DNA from: Beroe ovata
Taxonomy: Eukaryota; Ctenophora; Nuda; Beroida; Beroidae
Assembly: GCA_946803715.1 (NCBI GenBank)
Contig: CAMPET010000058.1
Coordinates: forward strand, 70,786 to 82,559
Length of the DNA: 11,774 nt
Direction of reading: 5' to 3'
Shown here: positions 6,460 through 11,774 of the stretch, piece by piece
How the letters are laid out: every line of letters begins with the position of its first letter
Numbering within the stretch: position 1 is the first letter of the stretch
The notes under the pieces: generated by a model
Databases searched by the model: none
Seen by the model: the letters and a program-made list of their open reading frames with translations, nothing else
What the model was told of the DNA's origin: nothing
Made by a program: the position numbers and the translations under genes

Positions 6460-9456
6460 ATGAGAAGTACACGAGACAAGTTACTGATGTCGCTCTCAGA
6501 GCTGCAGCAGTTTGTAATGATACTCATCCAGTCTGCTCAAGCTCAAACAACCACTAACCCTGTGATGCCGGGTACTACAACCAACCAAATGACAGCTCAG
6601 ATCATTGAGAAACAGAATCTCATCAATGAAATCATCAAGGTTTGTTCAGCACTGTATTGAATAATGAATTCATCTAGAAACGGATGTAAGGCTATAAGGG
6701 TAGAATTGAAACCAGCACTTATGCCTCAAACTAATTGGTAACTCAGCAATTCATTTTGCAGATGATAGAAGCGTTTTTTGTGTAACCAGTTCCAGCTTAT
6801 CAAAACAATTCCAACCAGGGAGTCCAAACACCCCCAAAGTTTTTGGCTTTTGCAGCTCGGTCACTATCCTCATTAGTAGGATAAATTATGTTCTCTCGGT
6901 ACAACTGTAACTTCAATGTCTCCACAAGGTCGAAAAGATCGCTCTCCTCGTACAGATCGCTAATGAGTTGAAGCTCTGTCGTACTTCTCTTCTGTCTCAT
7001 GGTAGTCTGGCGGCGAGCCAACCTCTCTCACTGAATGCTGGAGGTAGGAACCAGCCATCTCGGCCCTGGCCCCCTTTCAGGAGTTCCCACTGTCCCTCAC
7101 TAACCGCGGACTTCATATCTGTCTGATCAGTGTTGGCCAGGAATCCAGTTCCGTTACTCGTCCCTGATTCATTAATAGCACTCCACTGGTTCATCCCGTC
7201 AATGTCGCCCAGATCTGTACTGTTACATTGTGTAGAGTCAGTCTACACGCGCCGAGGTGGGCAAATGTGGGTCACCAATCCGGCAATCCCATCTTCCAAT
7301 TCCTCACTCACAACACCTCCATTGATGAGGGGCGAGTGGACGAATGCAGCTGCTCTGATTCCACCCTCCCAATAACTCAATAAGTGTCCTTAGTACCTCT
7401 CGTCCTCTCAGTGGGTAATAATACTGCCAACAGTTGGGTTTCCGCCATTATCCGCCACGAAAACCGTTTTCAGAAAACGAACACTGAGCCACAGTCTAGA
7501 GGGTTCGAGGGCCCGTACAATCTTGTATACCGCATCGTCTAGTGCAGATATCATAGCGCTCACAGTTCTCTGCTCCTCAATTCCCCATACAGCTCGTCCG
7601 GGACTTGATGCAGGACTTGATACGGGGTGTGCGCCGTGCGGGTACAGTAGCATGGGTCCATCCTTGTCCTCTCTTTACGGGAGTATGGTCCCACGAACAG
7701 TGACCCAAATGCCACTTTCCCACGGCATGTGTTGAGTAGCCCAGTTTTCTCATCACTAGAACCATGGTTGTCTCGTCCGTCTTCAGTCCGTAGGGCGTGT
7801 CCGGGCCTTTGACGGCGTGCTGTAGCCCCAGTCTGGCGGCATACTTGCCCGTCCTGATAGCGCCCCGTGTCGGCGTGTAGATTGGCTGTACATAGTCCAG
7901 TGTCACACCATTGTTGGCCAGGTCAAGGAGTGTGGGGGCTATGACATTGGAGAGGTTAGAATTATGCCATGTAGCGACCATCCATCCTAGATCATCTGAA
8001 GCATGAACACAATATCAATATGGGGCTGCTCAAATCCTGTTGCTGTTGCTGATACTTGCAAGTCTGCGAGTATCAGCAACAGCAACATAATGTCTTCTGC
8101 GTAAAAAATAGATAAAATCTGTTAATAAGCGTTTATTGAATTATTTCATGTCGTCTTATTCAATACAATATACCTAGTTTTTTAACAATAAATAGAATAG
8201 ATTACATAACATACAATATAATACAGTAAGTCAAGGTAAATTGCTTGTCTCATGATATGAGAATGAAATAACTCATCCAACACCACACCAGCTGTTCATT
8301 AGAGCAAGTAGTGTGGTCAACGATGGGCATGGCATTCACTTCTAAACATTTGTCCGAACATTTTAGTGTGGCAAAAAACATATCAACGCTTCGTTTTGAT
8401 GTTTCAGTAAAATGTTACATTTCTCTGATTCTTAAGTTTATTTGGGCTACGAATCCCACAAGGGAATTTATGAAAAGCTGTAGTGCTGATTCAAAATACC
8501 CATCATAACTAAGTCCATGCTATCGTCTGTTTGAGTAATCTCTACTGCAGGAAGCTGAAGAGCAAGAGGAAATACAGAAGCAGATTGAAGCTGAGAAACA
8601 AGAATACCAGAGATTGGAATCTGAGGTTAACAAGTTACAGCAGCAACTTCGGCAAAGTCAGCAGGTAATTTTATCTCTACATTGTCAAGGGAGTGAAATA
8701 ACACCTCAAACCACATTATTAACCACATGATTGTTCATTAAACTAGCTTGCACTTCGCCATACTATAAGGCTAAACAGTAGACACCATTTATTCACCGGA
8801 ATGATATCCATTGAAAGCAGTCCACTTTTTCGACAACCTGTCATGGTCATTGGCTATTGTGTGATAGAAATATTGTGTGATAGAAATATTGAGTGATGAA
8901 AATTTGAGCGATTTCTCCCAGGTTTTGGAGATGGTTGTAGCGTCTGCCACAGAGAAAACAATGAGATCAGCTGAGGTGAAGGGTCGACAATGTAGTGTCA
9001 AGGATCTCCTCTCCTACTCCCACCTCATCAGCAGCTCATTCAGCAGTCAGATGCCAGCCAACTGGACTGAAATGGATCACAGACGACCCTGGCCAACTGA
9101 TCTCGGTACATAGTGACGAGACTTCCATTGTTAACCGTATTGAGGATTGGGAATCCTGTATTATCTCTCAACACATTCTTTGAACATGACGTGTCACTAC
9201 TGATTTGTTGGTACATTCCCCTCTCCCCCCAGACATGAGGGTCGGAGAACTAGGTCGGCTTGCTGTTCAATGCGGAGCACTCCCAAAGCTTGACGACGGT
9301 GTGATAGCTGAGAGAGAGTCACAGCAGCAGCAATGGAAACAGCAGCCTGTGAGGGAGAGGGTGGAGGAGACTCGACCAGAACTACTGCCGGTCAAGCAGG
9401 AAATGAGTTCGAGTAGTGATGAGGACGGATACAGTGCTATGGAGGATGTCACGTGA
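6460..9456 (+). CDS. MED4: Mediator complex subunit 4
   Basis: MED4 is a nuclear subunit of the Mediator middle module, which links transcription factors to RNA polymerase II. Exons 6460-6639, 8551-8664, 8922-9105 and 9233-9456 join in frame (phases 0, 0, 1; all GT-AG) into 233 residues, against about 270 in human. STRDKLLMSLSELQ (residues 3-16) matches the human STRERLLSALEDLE region. Residues about 48-98 are a coiled coil with no gap or insertion against the human protein. KDLLSYSHLIS (125-135) and RRPWPTDLDMRVGELG (152-167) match the conserved YAHRIS and RRPYPTDLEMR segments. The tail is Q-rich, then acidic and serine-rich (SSSSDEDGYSAMED). The start is uncertain: the frame stays open upstream to 6427 and a splice acceptor may lie at 6449-6450, so an extra 5' exon is possible. 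Intron 1 (1,911 bp) hosts an antisense sulfatase pseudogene. Confidence 0.9.
6800..8088 (-). pseudogene. Arylsulfatase B-like pseudogene, antisense in MED4 intron 1
   Basis: Family fragments appear in the correct order on the minus strand, from a signal peptide (ATG at 8086-8088, MLLLLILADLQVSATATG) to the C-terminal GGVWTPWLELF and stop at 6800. Visible pieces: PHIDIVFML, metal-binding DDLGW (about 7982-7996), VQPIYTPTRG, GKYAARLGLQH, HAVGKWHLGHCSWDHTP, AHTPYQ...PDELYGEL, MISALDDAVYKIVRALE, VADNGG, PLRGR, YWEGGIRAAAFVHSPL, MNQWSAINE and SEGQWELLKGG. The frame changes at least five times (first near 7991-7999), with in-frame stops including TAG at 7987-7989, and sequence is missing after VKRG and before the C-terminal part. 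The catalytic CxPxR cysteine, normally converted to formylglycine, reads Tyr (TAC, minus, 7877-7879). Active members cleave sulfate esters, typically in lysosomes or outside the cell. No introns are evident, so a retrocopy is possible, but no clear poly(A) tail is seen. Confidence 0.92.
8038..8087. repeat. 19-bp perfect hairpin over the sulfatase leader
   Basis: TGTTGCTGTTGCTGATACT (8038-8056) is exactly the reverse complement of AGTATCAGCAACAGCAACA (8069-8087). The stem extends inward by a G-T and two G-C pairs to a 6-nt loop. On the minus strand these arms encode MLLLLIL and VSATAT of the pseudogene leader, so composition bias of the signal peptide may explain the symmetry. Confidence 0.85.
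8089..8550. other. Remainder of MED4 intron 1
   Basis: AT-rich intronic sequence between the pseudogene start and MED4 exon 2. The open frame at 8311-8508 has no recognisable features. Nothing else stands out before the acceptor tctactgcag ending at 8550. Confidence 0.6.
8856..8903. repeat. 16-bp tandem repeat in MED4 intron 2
   Basis: ATTGTGTGATAGAAAT occurs twice in tandem (8856-8887), followed by a decayed third unit (ATTGAGTGATGAAAAT), directly upstream of the acceptor of MED4 exon 3. Confidence 0.75.
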
Positions 9457-9910
9457 TCTGTATTCTCCACCGTAGAGCTAGTGTTTAGTACACACATCTC
9501 ACACATGAAGTTGTGGTGTTGAGGGGTGGAGGATAGATCAGAGTGGATGCGCGGTGTCGCAGTCTACACTCAATTATCTATTATCATCGATAAACAGGGG
9601 ATTCAGAGCAATGGGTAGTGGGTTTCGTGGTAAAGGTTATCTAAAAACGATTTCAGACTTCACTTTGGGGCTGACTTAGAGGACTGGGTAGTGGGTTACT
9701 GGTGTTTTCTTACTTTCATGAAGTCGGCATATTTGTATTCCATGAAATTTGTAATTCTAATGACTTCACGAAATCTTTCTCTTATCATGCTCTTGTCTGT
9801 TCAAATTCTCTCTCTATAAACTTTAAGCGTGTGACTGAGTGATTTTGATTAATGTTGATAACTTTTTCTCAGCTGGCACCACACTTGACACCCAATTATT
9901 GTAGCTCACC
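9457..9910. other. MED4-PPIL3 intergenic region
   Basis: 454 bp without a coding region, holding the MED4 3' end and the PPIL3 5' end. GGGTAGTGGGTT occurs twice (about 9612 and 9686). TTGATAACTTTTTCTCAG, ending at 9872, is a good-looking 3' splice site 38 bases before the PPIL3 ATG and suggests a 5' UTR intron. No clear AATAAA signal is seen. Confidence 0.5.
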
Positions 9911-10810
9911 ATGTCTGTCACTCTGCACACTGACATGGGGGATATCAAGATAGAGTTATTCTGTGAGGAGTGCCCCAAAACTTGCTTCAACTTCCTTGCT
10001 TTGTGTGCAAGTGACTTCTACAACGACTGTACCTTCCACCGCAATATCAAGGGATTCCTCTGTCAGGTATCCTACAACTATAGTCCACGTTATTTGTGGC
10101 AGTGAAATGCGAATAGGTAGTGTCTATATAGTGACTAGTGACTAGTGATTGTTGTCGAATGCAACATTATCAAAACATTCCCCTATCAGTCAACACAGTA
10201 TCCCATCACGGGCAGTCCAAAATTACAACCCCCGTGGCCCTTAACCCCTCCCTCACAGTCACCCTAACCCTCACCCTCACTTATAACAAAACGGTACCAG
10301 CCGTCAATAATTCCCTCTCAGACAGGTGACCCGACTGGCACCGGGAAAGGAGGTCGGAGTTGTTGGGACGATGCCAAGTACTTCCCTGACGAAATACACG
10401 AGAGTATTAAACACTCCAAGCGAGGGATGTTAAGCATGGCTAACAGTGGACCTAACAAAAACTCTTCCCAGTTCTTCTTCACCTACGCTGAACAGGTCAG
10501 GCAATTGCTGACTCTCAACTCTACAGTCTACATGATTATTTCCATCCCACGAGTCACGAGGTACAACTCAATGAGTTCAGAGTTGTACCCTGTGTGCCTG
10601 TAATGAGTTTAACTCATCACACTATCGTGCCAACTCCTCACACAGGTTAATTTGGACGGTAAATACACGGTGTTTGGTCACGTGATAAACGGACTAGAGG
10701 TGCTAGATGACATGGAGAAAGTACCTGTTGACGAAAAGTGCAAACCGATGACCGATATCAAGATACGTCGTGCAACGATTCATGCTAATCCTATAGCGGA
10801 GTGGGGATAG
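9911..10810 (+). CDS. PPIL3: Peptidyl-prolyl cis-trans isomerase-like 3 (cyclophilin)
   Basis: Single-domain cyclophilin associated with the spliceosome. Exons 9911-10066, 10322-10495 and 10646-10810 join in phase 0 (all GT-AG) into 164 residues; human PPIL3 is 161. The start [17 protein letters not shown] and the segment [14 protein letters not shown] are nearly the family sequence. [19 protein letters not shown] carries the active-site Arg (FHR), Phe and Gln, with Leu where cyclophilin A has Met (GFM). [21 protein letters not shown] and [15 protein letters not shown] complete the core. It lacks the Trp of cyclosporin-sensitive cyclophilin A at the equivalent late position, as PPIL3 usually does. 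The C-terminus, [12 protein letters not shown] then TAG, is the first copy of a 42-bp tandem repeat, which may explain the slightly longer tail. A splice acceptor at 9871-9872 hints at a 5' UTR intron. Confidence 0.97.
10238..10277. repeat. Telomere-like CCCTAA/CCCTCA patch in PPIL3 intron 1
   Basis: CTTAACCCCTCCC, then CACCCTAACCCTCACCCTCAC: a short degenerate C-rich run within the first PPIL3 intron, of the same kind as the patches near 2520 and 4265. Confidence 0.5.
10560..10589. repeat. 10-bp inverted repeat in PPIL3 intron 2
   Basis: GGTACAACTC (10560-10569) and GAGTTGTACC (10580-10589) are exact reverse complements around a 10-base loop. It lies within the 150-bp second intron. No function is implied by sequence alone. 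Confidence 0.8.
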
Positions 10811-10980
10811 AGGAATCTGATCCATGCTAATCCTATAGCGGAGTGGGGATAGAGGAATCTGATCCGTGCTAATCCTATAGCAGAGTGGGGATAGAGGAAT
10901 CTGATCCATGCTAATCCTATAGCAGAGTGGGGATAGAGGAATCTGATCCATGCTAATCCTATAGCAGAGTGGGGATAGAG
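10781..10980. repeat. 42-bp tandem repeat starting inside PPIL3's last codons
   Basis: Units begin (CATGCTAATC or CGTGCTAATC) at 10781, 10823, 10865, 10907 and 10949: four full units and a partial fifth. Each contains the stretch coding HANPIAEWG or HANPIAEWG-equivalent codons and TAG. Units 1 and 2 read AGCGGAG and units 3-5 AGCAGAG, so at least two rounds of duplication are likely. Unit 1 is the true end of PPIL3; the others lie in its presumed 3' UTR. The 14-codon period keeps minus-strand frames open, which gives false proteins. Confidence 0.95.
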
Positions 10981-11131
10981 GATCATCCACATTGCCCTAT
11001 GTTAATTATATGGCAGACAACTAAAGATATCTTTAACAGAATGAAAGTTTCCGGTATCATAAAGTTATGATGAGTGCATCATCCTAATATCTCTGAAACG
11101 ACTCTTTTAGGTTTTGAATAGATCTTAACAT

Positions 11132-11200
11132 ATTGGACATTTGAACACAGTTATACTCAGTTTAACTGTGTTCAATATGTCAACAGTTTAATGAACTGTT
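11132..11200. repeat. Two adjacent hairpins
   Basis: TTGAACACAGTTA (11141-11153) pairs perfectly with TAACTGTGTTCAA (11163-11175), and the stem continues outward imperfectly. AACAGTT-taatg-AACTGTT (11182-11200) forms a second small hairpin built from the same ACAGTT motif. Confidence 0.8.
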
Positions 11201-11746
11201 AAACCCGTTTCATCCATGTTTGCAGCGGGTTGGAACCCTGCTACCAGTTTAAATGCACTTCCTCACTTCACATGGGTCTACATCTTAAATTTGATTGAAA
11301 TATGTGGTTTGATACGTTTTAAATATTTAAGTTAATGTTATACACAAATCATTTAAACGTCCATAGTTAGGCGGTTAAGTCGAATTTGCTATGAAAATAA
11401 CGGGTTTTAACAGGGGAGCTGTAAAATTCTCGAGTTATTGTATGCTTCGTGGATCTTGTCATCGACAAATTACGATCCGAGAAACTGAGGTTTGACTCCA
11501 CGATGTTTTGCTGTTTGTTATATACCATACTGAATATTTCTGCTACTATAGCATTATAAGCTTTGTGTTTATTCGAATTTGTAGTCACTAATGCACGTTG
11601 TTGACGCACTACCTCAAAACTACCTCACTTAAAAACATGGCCACGGCGAGGCATACTTGCTAATATATCCATTACTGCAACTCCCGCTCTATCCCCTGTG
11701 ATTGCCTCGATAAGCGTCGCTCCCAAGCATCATAATGAGCATTCCG

Positions 11747-11774
11747 ATATATATATATATATGTGTGTGTGTGT
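11747..11774. repeat. (AT)n(GT)n microsatellite at right edge
   Basis: An alternating AT run followed by a GT run to the end of the window. It continues beyond the edge. Confidence 0.95.

Larger units (their letters stand above)
10981..11774. other. AT-rich intergenic region downstream of PPIL3
   Basis: No convincing gene; an 80-codon minus frame (11367-11609) resembles no known family. It contains inverted repeats at 11141-11175 and 11182-11200 and a TA/GT microsatellite at the right edge. No obvious AATAAA for PPIL3 is seen. Confidence 0.5.

Noticed and set aside
7130-7735. Plus-strand open frames opposite the sulfatase remnant
   Set aside because: Shadows of the former minus-strand coding sequence.
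10703-10992. Minus-strand repetitive proteins (PLSPLCYRI units)
   Set aside because: Artefact of the 42-bp tandem array at the end of PPIL3.
11630-11735. Possible short minus-strand exon reading GATLIEAITGDRAGVAV
   Set aside because: Bounded by stops within about 35 codons, with no clear splice sites and only vague resemblance to ankyrin-type sequence.

Overview
This window looks like nuclear DNA of an animal. Genes are split by short GT-AG introns (125-257 bp, plus one of 1.9 kb), there are no prokaryotic signals, and the proteins are metazoan families: two-pore channel, DOMON/cytochrome b561, Mediator MED4, cyclophilin PPIL3 and an arylsulfatase B-like sulfatase. Compact AT-rich genes and many small palindromic repeats suggest an early-branching invertebrate such as a sponge. 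That is an inference; the sequence does not prove it.

Layout, left to right. Positions 35-1302 (minus strand) hold the first five exons of a two-pore channel gene (TPCN2-like), which runs off the left edge. Its third intron is filled by a 12-bp tandem repeat. Positions 1303-4727 contain no convincing gene. They hold a family of fold-back palindromes built on GGATCAGGAGGGTCA (1947-2140, 2223-2284, 2958-3505), short telomere-like CCCTAA patches, and a CpG-rich composite repeat (about 3604-4300), of which 2170-2222 is a shortened relative. Positions 4728-5891 (plus) hold an apparently intronless DOMON + cytochrome b561 membrane reductase related to FRRS1. Positions 6460-9456 (plus) hold MED4 in four exons. 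A decayed, full-length arylsulfatase pseudogene (6800-8088, minus) sits antisense inside MED4 intron 1. Positions 9911-10810 (plus) hold PPIL3 in three exons. Its final codons and stop form the first copy of a 42-bp tandem repeat ending near 10980. Positions 10980-11774 show inverted repeats, AT-rich sequence and a TA/GT microsatellite.

The genes are not an obvious functional cluster: an endolysosomal cation channel, a haem membrane reductase, a transcription coactivator subunit and a peptidyl-prolyl isomerase. The unusual content is in the repeats and the pseudogene: nested palindromes with a possible nuclear-receptor-like direct repeat, a stop-codon-containing array at the end of PPIL3, a repeat array that contains its intron's own 3' splice site, and a sulfatase whose catalytic cysteine codon reads tyrosine.

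Exon boundaries were inferred by eye from splice consensus, frame continuity and remembered family features. No transcript or database evidence was available.
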